Source: Phycisphaera sp.
Lineage (GTDB): Bacteria; Planctomycetota; Phycisphaerae; Phycisphaerales; UBA1924
Assembly: GCA_003712165.1 (NCBI GenBank)
Contig: RHLH01000001.1
Span: 1,895,575-1,959,574, forward strand
Direction: 5' to 3'
DNA: 64,000 nt
Shown here: positions 17,380-26,618 of the stretch, one piece after another
Numbering within the stretch: the first letter of the stretch is position 1
Layout: each line of letters begins with the position of its first letter
The notes under the pieces: model-generated
Seen by the model: only the letters and a program-made list of their open reading frames with translations
What the model was told of the DNA's origin: nothing
Databases searched by the model: none
Made by a program: the position numbers and the translations under genes

Positions 17380-19065
17380 TCAGTTGGCGTTGAGCTTCTC
17401 TCGCACGAGGCGGTCGAAGAGCTGAACAGGGGCCTGCTCACCGGTCCAGAGTTCGAACTGAGCCGCAGCTTGCCTCACAAACATCTCGACGCCGTCGATC
17501 GTGCGGAAGCCGTACTCGCGGGCGGCCTTGAGCATGGGTGTTTCGATGGGGTTGTAGACGGTATCGAAGAAGACGGTCTCGGGCGGGAGCTTACCCGCGA
17601 GTTCGTGGACGGGGATGGAGAGGCCTTCGGGGTCTGGGCCTCCGGTCATGCCGACGGGGGTGCAGTTAATGTAAACATCAGCGTTGCTGTCAGCAATATC
17701 TTCGAGATGATGCGCGCTGACCCATTGAGATTCGCTTGCATCAGAGCCATCAACTGAGTTGACTTTGTCGACGAGTAACTTCGTACGATCGAACGTTCTT
17801 GAGTAAACCGAGACCTTTGCGCAGGCTCGGGCGAATATATATGCAGCCGCGCTCGCTACACCGCCAGCACCGATGATTGCAATTGACGAACCACAGGCTT
17901 CACCAAGTGCATCTGCGACAAGCTTCCATATCGCAGCCGCGTCTGTATTGCTTTGCTTTACGTAATTCAGCTGGTCTTCGTGATGCCAGCCAGTCACGAG
18001 CGTGTTGCAAGCACCAATATCTATGACCGCATCATCTGGCTCTGCAAACGCGACCCCACCTACATCACTAGCTGCCAGTTCCTTAAAGGGAATCGTGACG
18101 CTGGCGCCTGCGAGATGTAAATCCTCACTCCCAAACAACAGGTCTGTAGAGGTCATGAAACTTGCTTTGGTCACTTCTGGATCAGAAGAATCCGCGACAA
18201 ACGGCATCGGCAGATACACCCCGTCCCACCCGCGCGCCTCGAAGCCCGCGTTGTGGATGAGGGGTGACATCGATTGCGTCACTGGCCAGCCGATGACGCC
18301 GTAGAGCCTGGTGTCCTTGCCGATCGAGCGGAAGTGGTACATGCCGAGCAGGTCGCTGATGGTTGGTTGGCCCGGGGCGGTGGCGGCTTCGTCGCGGAGG
18401 CTGGCGAAGGTGAGGAAGCCGCTAAACTTTGGCGCCAGAACCCGGCTCATGAGTCCGAACTCGCCCATGCCGAGCCCGATGGTGGGCCTTGGGGCGTCAC
18501 TCAGGATCTCGAAGATCTCGAGGTTGTCGCGGATCGAGCGGGCTCGGTAGGCGAACTTGACGACGCTGGCGGCGGGCTCGCTCCAGGCGTCGGCGAGGCG
18601 GCGCATGAGGTTCGCGGGGCGGCCGTCGAAGTCGTGCATGGAGAGGATGAGCCTCGTACGGACTTCGCGCGCCTGCTTGGGGTGGTCGACGCAGAGATTG
18701 ATCTTCTGGCGGATGTTGGCTGATTTCTGGTAGCTGGCGAGTTCGAAGTCGAGATACGCCGGCGGGTGGTCGGTGTTGACGCAGAGCTTCTCAAGAAGGC
18801 TCACGCGGTCGACCTCGTCGCCGTCGTAGTCGCCGCCCTCTTCGGCGCTGCGACAGGTCAGTATCACGGGCAGCGGGCAGTCTGTGATCAGGCCCTGGAG
18901 TTCGGCGACGCGTCTGGTGTCTTGCTCGTCTCCCTCGGATCCCGAGAAGTAGCTGTCGATGCGCAGCTCGACGAGGTCCGCGCCAAGGAGCTTGGCCTGA
19001 TTCGCGTCGGCGAGGGCGCGCTCGATGTCATCGACCGGGATGGGAACGCAGACCAGGGTTGGCAT
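17380..19065 (-). CDS. aroDE: Bifunctional 3-dehydroquinate dehydratase/shikimate dehydrogenase
   Basis: 561 residues. Residues 1-240 are a type I dehydroquinase: VELRIDSYFSG, ILTCRSAEEGG, the catalytic His in LSMHDFDGRP and Schiff-base Lys in VVKFAYRA. Residues 250-560 are shikimate dehydrogenase: GVIGWPVTQSMSPLIHNAGF, catalytic Lys in TIPFKE, GACNTLV, and the NADP loop IIGAGGVASAAAY. It catalyses two consecutive steps of the shikimate pathway. The fusion order matches plant and planctomycete enzymes. The stretch 17650-18200 is visibly less GC-rich than its surroundings. Confidence 0.94.
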   Translation of the reverse strand: MPTLVCVPIPVDDIERALADANQAKLLGADLVELRIDSYFSGSEGDEQDTRRVAELQGLITDCPLPVILTCRSAEEGGDYDGDEVDRVSLLEKLCVNTDHPPAYLDFELASYQKSANIRQKINLCVDHPKQAREVRTRLILSMHDFDGRPANLMRRLADAWSEPAASVVKFAYRARSIRDNLEIFEILSDAPRPTIGLGMGEFGLMSRVLAPKFSGFLTFASLRDEAATAPGQPTISDLLGMYHFRSIGKDTRLYGVIGWPVTQSMSPLIHNAGFEARGWDGVYLPMPFVADSSDPEVTKASFMTSTDLLFGSEDLHLAGASVTIPFKELAASDVGGVAFAEPDDAVIDIGACNTLVTGWHHEDQLNYVKQSNTDAAAIWKLVADALGEACGSSIAIIGAGGVASAAAYIFARACAKVSVYSRTFDRTKLLVDKVNSVDGSDASESQWVSAHHLEDIADSNADVYINCTPVGMTGGPDPEGLSIPVHELAGKLPPETVFFDTVYNPIETPMLKAAREYGFRTIDGVEMFVRQAAAQFELWTGEQAPVQLFDRLVREKLNAN

Positions 19066-19074
19066 GCGTAAAGA

Positions 19075-20367
19075 TTAGCCGGTCCTGAGCAGTTTCGGGA
19101 ATCTCAGGTAAGTCGCGGTCCGCCAGAGATACTCGAGCGGCCCCATCGTGAAGAGGTTGAGCCAGAAGACGCTGAACGCGAGCTGGAAGACATAGACCGA
19201 GACAACGAGCACCACCATGCCGACACGTGTGACTTCGCCGAACTGCGCCAAACCCCAGTGCTGCGCGAACGCGGCGATGAAGAGCGACTGGCAGAGGTAG
19301 TTCGTCAGCGCCATGCGCCCGGACGAGGCGATTGCACCCACGAGCCAGAGCCCGGCTTTGGACCTGGCGAGCCAGACCGCGATCCCGATATAGCCCATGC
19401 TGATAAACGGACCCGTCAGGTGTGTGACAGCCATCGAGAGATTCAACACGATGGAGTTGGGCTCAGAGAGTTCTGACATGAGTATGGAGATGGTCGCCCC
19501 GGGAAGACCGACGAGCAGCGCGAGCAGGAGGAACCTGCGGGGCCAAGGCGAGTTGGGATTGCTCATGACGCCGCCGCGCATGAGCGAGCCGCCGATGAGG
19601 AACATCGCGGGGACGTGGAGGAAGACGCCGCCGTAACCGACCCAGAAGAACGCGCCCGAGATCCAGCTGAGCGTGCGCATCGCGACGGCGGTCATGAACG
19701 GGCCGTTGCGCATCGAGTCGATCTCGGCATCGCTCCAAGCCGGGTCCAATGGACCGGCTAGGACCTTACGCTCCCTTAGTCCTTGCATCAGATCGCTGAA
19801 TGTTGCGTTCTCGATGCCGGACATCGGAGGTTGTGCGCCCTGGTTGAAGATCGCACTGAGCCCCGCGATCAGGCACACCCAGAGGGCGGCGAGCAGCATG
19901 AGCGAGCCCCCGATGATGAGCATGGTCTTGGGGCGGAGCGGCGCGAACCACATGATGCAGAACCCGAAGATGGCGTAGTAGATCAGGATGTCGCCGTACC
20001 AGACGAGGAAGGCGTGCGACATGCCGAACAAGAGCAGGAGGAAGAGTCTCCGGATGTACGTCGGCGCGAACATCTTTCCGCGAGACTTGGCCCGGTCGTA
20101 CATGAGGATGAGCCCCATGCCGAAGAGCATCGAGAAAAGCGGGTATGACTTGGATTCGAAGAAGATGCGCGTGATGTAGTGGAAAGCCGCGGCGAGTGGG
20201 CCTTCGCCGGAGCCGCCGCCTTCCATGAGGTACGACAGGGGCTGGACCATCAGCTGGATGTTGACCATGAAGATGCCGAAGAGCGCCATCCCCCGAGCGA
20301 TATCGAGCGCCTGGATCCTCTGCGAGGAAGTCGTCGGGGCGAGGGCCGGTGCTTCGGCTGTGGTCAT
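19075..20367 (-). CDS. DUF418 family multi-spanning membrane protein
   Basis: 430 residues with around ten hydrophobic segments. It begins with a soluble tail then RIQALDIARGMALFGIFMVNI, the DUF418 N-terminal signature, and the C-terminal region contains the conserved GRMALTNYL segment. The family (YeiB-like) has no firmly known function. It ends 9 bases after the aroDE start region and shares its strand, and prfA lies 27 bases upstream. Confidence 0.9.
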   Translation of the reverse strand: MTTAEAPALAPTTSSQRIQALDIARGMALFGIFMVNIQLMVQPLSYLMEGGGSGEGPLAAAFHYITRIFFESKSYPLFSMLFGMGLILMYDRAKSRGKMFAPTYIRRLFLLLLFGMSHAFLVWYGDILIYYAIFGFCIMWFAPLRPKTMLIIGGSLMLLAALWVCLIAGLSAIFNQGAQPPMSGIENATFSDLMQGLRERKVLAGPLDPAWSDAEIDSMRNGPFMTAVAMRTLSWISGAFFWVGYGGVFLHVPAMFLIGGSLMRGGVMSNPNSPWPRRFLLLALLVGLPGATISILMSELSEPNSIVLNLSMAVTHLTGPFISMGYIGIAVWLARSKAGLWLVGAIASSGRMALTNYLCQSLFIAAFAQHWGLAQFGEVTRVGMVVLVVSVYVFQLAFSVFWLNLFTMGPLEYLWRTATYLRFPKLLRTG

Positions 20368-20394
20368 CTGGTTGTCCCCCCTGCGTGCCGGGCG

Positions 20395-21507
20395 TCAGAG
20401 CTCGGCGAGTCTTCGTGCGGTCTCCTGCTCGATGAGCGCATCAAACATCGGCTGGAGATCAGATTCTTGTACGATCTTCGTGGTCTGGAATTTCACCTCG
20501 AGCCGCTGATCGGCCACGATGTTGTCCTGGTAGCGGTAGACGCGGATTTTCTCGCTTCGGCCGCCCGTTCCGATCTGGCCCTTTCGTTCGGCGGCACGCT
20601 CGGCCTCGGCCTGTGCCCGCTCGATCTCGTAAACGCGCGCCATGAGCAGGCGTTTCGCTTTCTCGCGATTTTGCGCCTGGCTTTTGGTTTCCTGCATCCT
20701 GACTTCGACGCCGGTCGGTTTGTGAATCATGTGAACCGCGGTCGCGACCTTGTTGACGTTCTGGCCCCCCGGGCCTTGGGCGGTCGTAACGTGTTCTTCA
20801 ACGTCGTTTGACCAGTCGATCGTGACATCGACCGACTCGGGTTCGGGGAGCGCGGCGACGGTCGCCGTTGAGGTATGGATGCGGCCCTGGGTTTCTGTCG
20901 CCGGCACGCGTTTGACCGAGTGCACGCCTGCCTCGAAGCCGAGCTCGACGAATACGCCCTCGCCCTTGACCGAGATTACGGCGTGTCGCACACCCCCCAC
21001 GCTCGGGTCGGCGGTGATCTCCATCTCCTCGAACGACCAGCCCTTCTTGGCTGCGTACCTCGAGTACATCTCCATGAGGTCTCTGCACCAGAGCCCGGCT
21101 TCGTCGCCGCCAGTTCCCGCACGGAGTTCGAGGATGACCGCGCCGTGCTTGCGGTCGTCGGCGGTGACGAGCGACGCTTTGACCCGCTCAGCGATCTCCT
21201 CGGCGTTGCCGAGCAGCGCGGGGAGTTCTTCGCGCGCCATCTCGGCGAGCTCGGCGTCGTCACCCGCGGCCACGGCTTCGAGCTCGGCTGCCTCTTCCCG
21301 CAGTTTCATGAAGTCGCGGTAGGAAGCCACGACGGGCTCCAGGGCGGATCGCTTGATGGACAGATCACGGACGACGTTGTGGTCGGCCATGACCTGCGGA
21401 TCACCCAGCTTCTGCTCGAGCTCTGCGAATTGAGCATCCATCTCGCTCAGCTTGTGCGTGACCGCGTCTGGGAGCATGGACTGAAATTGGCTTGCAACCT
21501 GACCCAT
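20395..21507 (-). CDS. prfA: Peptide chain release factor 1
   Basis: 370 residues. It reads UAA and UAG in the ribosomal A site and triggers peptide release. The codon-reading tripeptide PAT appears in KRVPATETQGRIHTS, which marks RF1 rather than RF2 (SPF). The catalytic GGQ is in QGPGGQNVNKVATAV. A helical N-terminal domain of about 100 residues is present. No prmC follows directly. Confidence 0.95.
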   Translation of the reverse strand: MGQVASQFQSMLPDAVTHKLSEMDAQFAELEQKLGDPQVMADHNVVRDLSIKRSALEPVVASYRDFMKLREEAAELEAVAAGDDAELAEMAREELPALLGNAEEIAERVKASLVTADDRKHGAVILELRAGTGGDEAGLWCRDLMEMYSRYAAKKGWSFEEMEITADPSVGGVRHAVISVKGEGVFVELGFEAGVHSVKRVPATETQGRIHTSTATVAALPEPESVDVTIDWSNDVEEHVTTAQGPGGQNVNKVATAVHMIHKPTGVEVRMQETKSQAQNREKAKRLLMARVYEIERAQAEAERAAERKGQIGTGGRSEKIRVYRYQDNIVADQRLEVKFQTTKIVQESDLQPMFDALIEQETARRLAEL

Positions 21508-21586
21508 AAACCCACAATACGCCGATCACGAGGAGTCCGCGTATCATCCGCGAGTCCTGAGAGCCGGGTGTCCGGGGGGAGCCAGT

Positions 21587-22537
21587 TTGACAGACGCGAT
21601 ACGTATTGCCGATCTCCACAAGAGCTTCGGGGAGAAGAGAGCCGTCCAGGGGATGGATCTCGTGGTGCCTGAGGGTTCTCTGCACGGCTTCATCGGGCCC
21701 AACGGCGCGGGCAAGACGACCACGATCCGCATGATCATGTCGATCATCTTCCCGGACACCGGGGAGCTCTCGGTTCTGGGCAAGAAATCCGCTGTCGAAA
21801 GCAAGGACCGGATCGGCTACCTGCCCGAGGAACGCGGCGTCTACAAAAAGATGAAGGTGCTGCCCTTCATCAAGTACATGGCCAAGCTCAAGGGCGTGAC
21901 CGACTCCAGCCTCGACAAGAAGGCCAACGCATGGCTCGAGCGCGTCGGGCTTTCGGATGTCGCCCAGAAGAAGTGCGAAGAGCTCTCCAAGGGCATGCAG
22001 CAGAAGGTGCAATTCATCGCTTCTGTCATACACGAGCCCGAGCTGCTGATTCTCGACGAGCCGTTTTCGGGGCTGGACCCGGTCAACATGCGCCTTCTGC
22101 GTGACCTGATCCGCGAGATTAATGAGAAGGGCACAACGATCATCTTCTCAACGCACGTCATGGCGCAGGCGGAGCAGCTCTGCGACAACATCGTGATGAT
22201 CCACAAGGGCGAGAAGGTGCTCGACGACCCGCTCGATGCGATCCGTAGCAGGTTCGACCCTCGGGCTTTGCTGTTTGAGCCCATGGATCGGGGTGTCGGC
22301 GAGAGCGAGCTCATTGCTATTGATGGGGTTACCCATGCCGAACGTGAGGGCGACAGCTGGGCGCTCCAGCTTGAGGATGGACTGGCACCCGCGGATGCGA
22401 TCGCGAAGCTGGCCTCGCAGATCCACGCGTTGCGGGTCGAGGTGAAAAGGCCCTCGCTCGAGGACATTTTTGTTGAGATTGTTGAGGACGACTTCACGAC
22501 GGGCGAACTCGCCGAGAGCCTGGGAGCCGCGTCATGA
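21587..22537 (+). CDS. ABC transporter ATP-binding protein
   Basis: 316 residues. Walker A GPNGAGKTTTIRM, signature ELSKGMQQK (Met in place of the usual Gln/Glu) and Walker B LLILDEPFSGLDPVN, then a C-terminal extension of about 90 residues typical of NatA-type exporters. It energises the permease encoded next. Start is TTG at 21587, supported by GGGGGGAG five bases upstream. It overlaps the permease gene by 4 bases (ATGA). Confidence 0.93.
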   Translation: MTDAIRIADLHKSFGEKRAVQGMDLVVPEGSLHGFIGPNGAGKTTTIRMIMSIIFPDTGELSVLGKKSAVESKDRIGYLPEERGVYKKMKVLPFIKYMAKLKGVTDSSLDKKANAWLERVGLSDVAQKKCEELSKGMQQKVQFIASVIHEPELLILDEPFSGLDPVNMRLLRDLIREINEKGTTIIFSTHVMAQAEQLCDNIVMIHKGEKVLDDPLDAIRSRFDPRALLFEPMDRGVGESELIAIDGVTHAEREGDSWALQLEDGLAPADAIAKLASQIHALRVEVKRPSLEDIFVEIVEDDFTTGELAESLGAAS

Positions 22538-23913
22538 ACAGGATGCTTCAGATCGCATGGCGTGAGTTTGCTTCGACGGCGCTGACGAAGGGTTTCATCA
22601 TCGGCGGATTTGTCGTGCCGGCGGTGATTCTCGTTGTCATGATCACGCTGCTCCCGATCCTGCTGAAGGACGAGGGCCCAGCGATCGTCGGTGACGTCGC
22701 GATTATCGACAAGTCGGGCGTGATCGCCGAGGACGTGAAGCAGCGTCTGAGCTACGACACACTCGCTTCGTCCACACCCGATCTCTCGGCTCTTGAGGTG
22801 GATCCTGACAATCCGCCCGATGCCGAGGATGCTGCTGAGATACTCAGTGAGGTCATTCCTGGTTCTGTACCCGAACTCACCATCAACGTGCTCGATCCGG
22901 ATACGGATGTTGAGGCTGCGAAGGAACCCTTACGAGTCGGTTCAGCTGATGAGGGCGGCTTGCTGGCGCTTGCTGTGATTGATGAGAACGCGGTGACGAC
23001 TGATGAGGCAGATGAAGACGGTGTCCCGCAGTTCGGTGCGTATCAACTGTTCGTGAAGCCCAAGCTGAAGGACAAAGTCCAGTCCACGATCAGGCGATCG
23101 CTCACGGAATCGATCCGGGAATCGAGACTCGAGCAGGCGGGTCTGAGCCCCGCGATGATCGACTCGCTCACGAGTGTGAACGCGGAGCGAACGAAACTGG
23201 TCACCGAAGAGGGTGAGCGAGACGAGTTCGAGGGCATGAACATGCTCCTGCCGGGCGGGTTCATGATCCTGATGATGATGGCGGTCATGATCGGCGGGCA
23301 GTACCTGCTGACGACGACCGTGGAAGAGAAGTCCAGCCGGGTTGTTGAGGTGCTGCTGTCCGCGGTGTCCCCGATGCAGCTCATGACGGGCAAGATCATC
23401 GGACAGCTCATGGTTGGCCTGCTCATCATGGTCGTGTACGGCGGGGTCGGTATTACTGGGCTCCTCTTCGCCGCGATGGCGGATGTCATCGAGCCCATGA
23501 CGCTCGTCTGGCTGCTCTTGTTCTTCCTGCTCGCGTATGTGCAGATCGCGTCGATGATGGCCGCCGTCGGCTCCGCGGTGAACGAGATGCGCGAGGCCCA
23601 GAGCCTGATGACACCCGTGATGGCGATCATCATGATCCCCTACCTGCTCTGGATGCCTGTCGCGATGAACCCGAGCGGCACGTTCGCTGTTGTGTGCAGC
23701 TTTCTCCCGCCCGTCAACTCGTTCATGATGATCGTGCGGATTACGTCGACTGAACCCCCAGAGACATGGCAGGTCCTTGTCTCGCTCGCGATCTCGGTCG
23801 TTTCTTCGTATGTCATCCTCGTCGGAGCAGCGAAAGTCTTCCGAGTGGGTCTCTTGATGTACGGCAAGCCGCCGGATCTCAAAACTCTGTTCAAGTGGAT
23901 TCGAATGGCATGA
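22534..23913 (+). CDS. ABC-2 type permease (NatB-like)
   Basis: 459 residues. An N-terminal helix near residues 15-45 (TKGFIIGGFVVPAVILVVM) is followed by an extracytoplasmic region of about 200 residues, then five or so helices from residue 240. VEEKSSRVVEVLLSAVSPMQLM is the conserved cytoplasmic coupling loop of ABC-2 exporters. It partners the preceding ATPase; the known NatAB pair exports sodium, but substrate here is unknown. The stop overlaps the next start by 4 bases. Confidence 0.9.
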   Translation: MNRMLQIAWREFASTALTKGFIIGGFVVPAVILVVMITLLPILLKDEGPAIVGDVAIIDKSGVIAEDVKQRLSYDTLASSTPDLSALEVDPDNPPDAEDAAEILSEVIPGSVPELTINVLDPDTDVEAAKEPLRVGSADEGGLLALAVIDENAVTTDEADEDGVPQFGAYQLFVKPKLKDKVQSTIRRSLTESIRESRLEQAGLSPAMIDSLTSVNAERTKLVTEEGERDEFEGMNMLLPGGFMILMMMAVMIGGQYLLTTTVEEKSSRVVEVLLSAVSPMQLMTGKIIGQLMVGLLIMVVYGGVGITGLLFAAMADVIEPMTLVWLLLFFLLAYVQIASMMAAVGSAVNEMREAQSLMTPVMAIIMIPYLLWMPVAMNPSGTFAVVCSFLPPVNSFMMIVRITSTEPPETWQVLVSLAISVVSSYVILVGAAKVFRVGLLMYGKPPDLKTLFKWIRMA

Positions 23914-24332
23914 CCGACCAGTATGGGCACAACGCCGCAGCGTTCCGGTGCGCGTACTGCAACTACGACCTCAGCGGGACACGCATCGGGGACAACTGTC
24001 CCGAGTGTGGCAACCTCGTCAACTTTCGCAATGTGCCGATGTATCAATCGAATGGCGCCGCGGTTGCATCGCTTGTGCTCGGGATTGTCTCGATCGTCAC
24101 GTGTATGGTGTACGGCGTCGTCTCAATCATCTGTGGACCACTCGCGATTTATTTTTCGAGCAAAGCGAAACGAGCCATCCAGGCTGGCAACGCCGATCCG
24201 AACTCCCAGGGCATGGCGACCGCCGGACGTGTGTGCGGCATCATCGGGACATGCCTGGGATCTGTCTATTTCCTTTTCATCATCGTTATCGTGGCACTCA
24301 CAATGCTCGGGGTTATCGCCAGTGGACCCTGA
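23910..24332 (+). CDS. Zinc-ribbon/DUF4190-type membrane protein
   Basis: 140 residues from the ATG at 23910. An N-terminal zinc ribbon (CAYCNYDLSG and CPECG) is followed by a two-helix DUF4190-like membrane unit (VASLVLGIVSIVTCMVYGVVSI, then IIGTCLGSVYFLFIIVIVAL). ATGA overlap with the ABC permease and an 11-base overlap with the next gene put it in the same operon. Such proteins are common in planctomycetes; the role is unknown. Confidence 0.82.
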   Translation: MTDQYGHNAAAFRCAYCNYDLSGTRIGDNCPECGNLVNFRNVPMYQSNGAAVASLVLGIVSIVTCMVYGVVSIICGPLAIYFSSKAKRAIQAGNADPNSQGMATAGRVCGIIGTCLGSVYFLFIIVIVALTMLGVIASGP

Positions 24333-25098
24333 TAAACATGATCTCTACGAGGCGTGTGTCCAATCACCCCCGGAGATGGCGCTCATGCTCCGCGCTATCC
24401 ACGGCAACAGGCCAACTATTCTCGGAGAGGATTTCGCGGGTACGGCGGCACTGAGCAAACACTGGATCGAGACCGTGCAGGACGGCCGAGCCATCGCGGT
24501 GGACATCGACGAGCAAACCCTCTCGCGAGCAGGGGCTCACGAATGCCTCCGCACGGTCGTAGGCGATGTCAGAGAAGTGTCCGACTCGGTAGATTGCTTG
24601 TTTGTCGGGAACTTCTCGATCGGTTATCTGCACTCACGTGCCGAGTTAGTCGCCTACCTCAAGCACGCCCGTAAACGACTGAATAACGGTGGCATCTTTG
24701 TGTGCGACACCTACGGTGGACAGACGGCCTTTATACGTGGCAGCTTCGATCGGGAGATCGAACTCGCCGACGGGAAGCGCTGCACGTACCGGTGGGAACA
24801 GCGGGATGCCGACCCGATAACTGGCATGGTCACCAACGCGATTCATTTCCGTGTCTTTGATGGTGATGAAGTCATCTTGGATATCCACGACGCGTTCATC
24901 TATAGGTGGCGCCTCTGGTCGCTCCCCGAGTTACGCGAAGCACTGCTTGAATCGGGCTTTACATCAACCGATGTCTACGCGAGCCTTCCCGATGCTGTCG
25001 ATGACGAAGGCAACGCGTACGCGGAGCCTATCCGTGACCCGGAGTGGCTCGATGACAGCTACATCGTTTGCGTCGCGGGCAGGACCGCGAAGGCCTGA
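24322..25098 (+). CDS. Class I SAM-dependent methyltransferase
   Basis: 258 residues from GTG 24322 (VDPDKHDLYEA), inside the end of the preceding gene. EDFAGTAALSKHW is the SAM-binding strand, AVDIDEQTL the acidic loop after strand 2, and NFSIGYL the strand-4 region. ICDTYGG-like and YRWRLWSLPELREALLESGF segments mirror the protein at 61669-62544, so the two are paralogues. The substrate is unknown. It ends the ABC operon. Confidence 0.85.
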   Translation: MDPDKHDLYEACVQSPPEMALMLRAIHGNRPTILGEDFAGTAALSKHWIETVQDGRAIAVDIDEQTLSRAGAHECLRTVVGDVREVSDSVDCLFVGNFSIGYLHSRAELVAYLKHARKRLNNGGIFVCDTYGGQTAFIRGSFDREIELADGKRCTYRWEQRDADPITGMVTNAIHFRVFDGDEVILDIHDAFIYRWRLWSLPELREALLESGFTSTDVYASLPDAVDDEGNAYAEPIRDPEWLDDSYIVCVAGRTAKA

Positions 25099-25237
25099 CG
25101 GTTGTAGCGGCTATTCCGATTGCGACCAGCGTCACACCAGATATTCCGGATGCCTGGTTTGCATTCCCGGGTGTTAGTTTCCACAGTTTACCCGTTCGCA
25201 TTTCGCATGTAGTGAACCTTGAACGGGAGTGTATGCA

Positions 25238-26053
25238 ATGACACCAAGTATTCTTATCGCAGCCGCGCTCGTCGGGATGGGACCCAGCGAACCCGGTATT
25301 CAGGACAATTCAAACGCCGGCACCGCGCCAGCGTCGCTGACTCTGGCTGGCGTCATCCGTGACTTTAAGGTCGATCATCCAGACATGGAGTCCTACCCAG
25401 GCGGCGGCACCAAGAACATGGTGCTCGAAGATCTCGGCGCTGACGGCAAGCCGCAGCTCAATGTCGACCGCTGTGCATCTCTCGGCTGGGGCAGGAACGC
25501 CCAGGTCACCAGCGAAGAGACTTTCGACCAGTGGTTCCGCGATGTCGCGGGTGTCAACACCGCGATCCCGTTCTCCATCGAGCTTGAACGCGAGACTCGT
25601 GCTTCGGGTGACGTCTACGCCTTCGCGATGGAGCGTCCCAACTACTTCTTCCCGATCGACGAAGCCGGTTACGGCCTATCGATGAGCGGGCTCCGCTGGG
25701 CTGCCCCCGGTACCCATAACTTCCACTTTACGTACGAGCTCGAAACGAACTTCACCTACACCGATCCTGCAGAGCGTGATGCGGATTTCGTATTCCGCTT
25801 CACGGGTGACGACGACGTATGGGTGTTCATCAACGGCAAGCTCGCGGTCGACCTGGGTGGTGTGCACAGCCAGCAGTCGGATTCGATCAATCTCGACGAT
25901 GAAGCCGAGCGCCTCGGTATCGAGCCGGGCCAGGATTACCAGCTCAAGCTCTTCTTCGCCGAGCGTCACACGAGCGAGAGTAACTTCAGGATTGAGACAA
26001 ACTTCGTCCTCAAGCCCGCAGAGCTCCCCGTGATCTCGTCGCTCGCCGACTGA
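25238..26053 (+). CDS. Secreted fibro-slime domain protein
   Basis: 271 residues from ATG 25238, with GGGAG eight bases upstream; GTG 25229 is less likely. A short signal-like hydrophobic start (ILIAAALVGMG) precedes a fibro-slime domain: VIRDFKVDHPDME near residue 35, then FRFTGDDDVWVFINGKLAVDLGGVH and LKLFFAERHTSESNFRIETN, the PA14-like core. Known members in Dictyostelium and Fibrobacter are extracellular and often carbohydrate-linked. A strong hairpin follows the gene. Confidence 0.85.
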   Translation: MTPSILIAAALVGMGPSEPGIQDNSNAGTAPASLTLAGVIRDFKVDHPDMESYPGGGTKNMVLEDLGADGKPQLNVDRCASLGWGRNAQVTSEETFDQWFRDVAGVNTAIPFSIELERETRASGDVYAFAMERPNYFFPIDEAGYGLSMSGLRWAAPGTHNFHFTYELETNFTYTDPAERDADFVFRFTGDDDVWVFINGKLAVDLGGVHSQQSDSINLDDEAERLGIEPGQDYQLKLFFAERHTSESNFRIETNFVLKPAELPVISSLAD

Positions 26054-26084
26054 GTGACCTGAACCACAACCAAGTCAAAAGGCC

Positions 26085-26113
26085 GAGGGCCCCCGGTACT
26101 CCCGGGGGCCCTC
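26085..26113. terminator. Bidirectional hairpin terminator
   Basis: A 12-base perfect stem (GAGGGCCCCCGG with its complement, loop of 5) lies between the fibro-slime gene and the RNase P RNA, which converge here. On the minus strand CCTTTTG follows the stem, so it suits rnpB best. Confidence 0.75.
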
Positions 26114-26124
26114 GTTCGCGTATC

Positions 26125-26562
<438 letters not shown>

Positions 26563-26570
26563 TCCGGAGT

Positions 26571-26599
26571 ATTCTAGCACGGTTGCAGCGCAAATCGGT
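26571..26599 (-). promoter_or_regulatory. rnpB promoter
   Basis: TAGAAT at 26571-26576 preceded by TGC (extended -10) and a weak ACCGAT -35 with 17-base spacing. The predicted start falls about 7 bases downstream, at the 5' end of the RNase P RNA. Confidence 0.5.
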
Positions 26600-26618
26600 T
26601 GCGTTATGATCCCAACCG

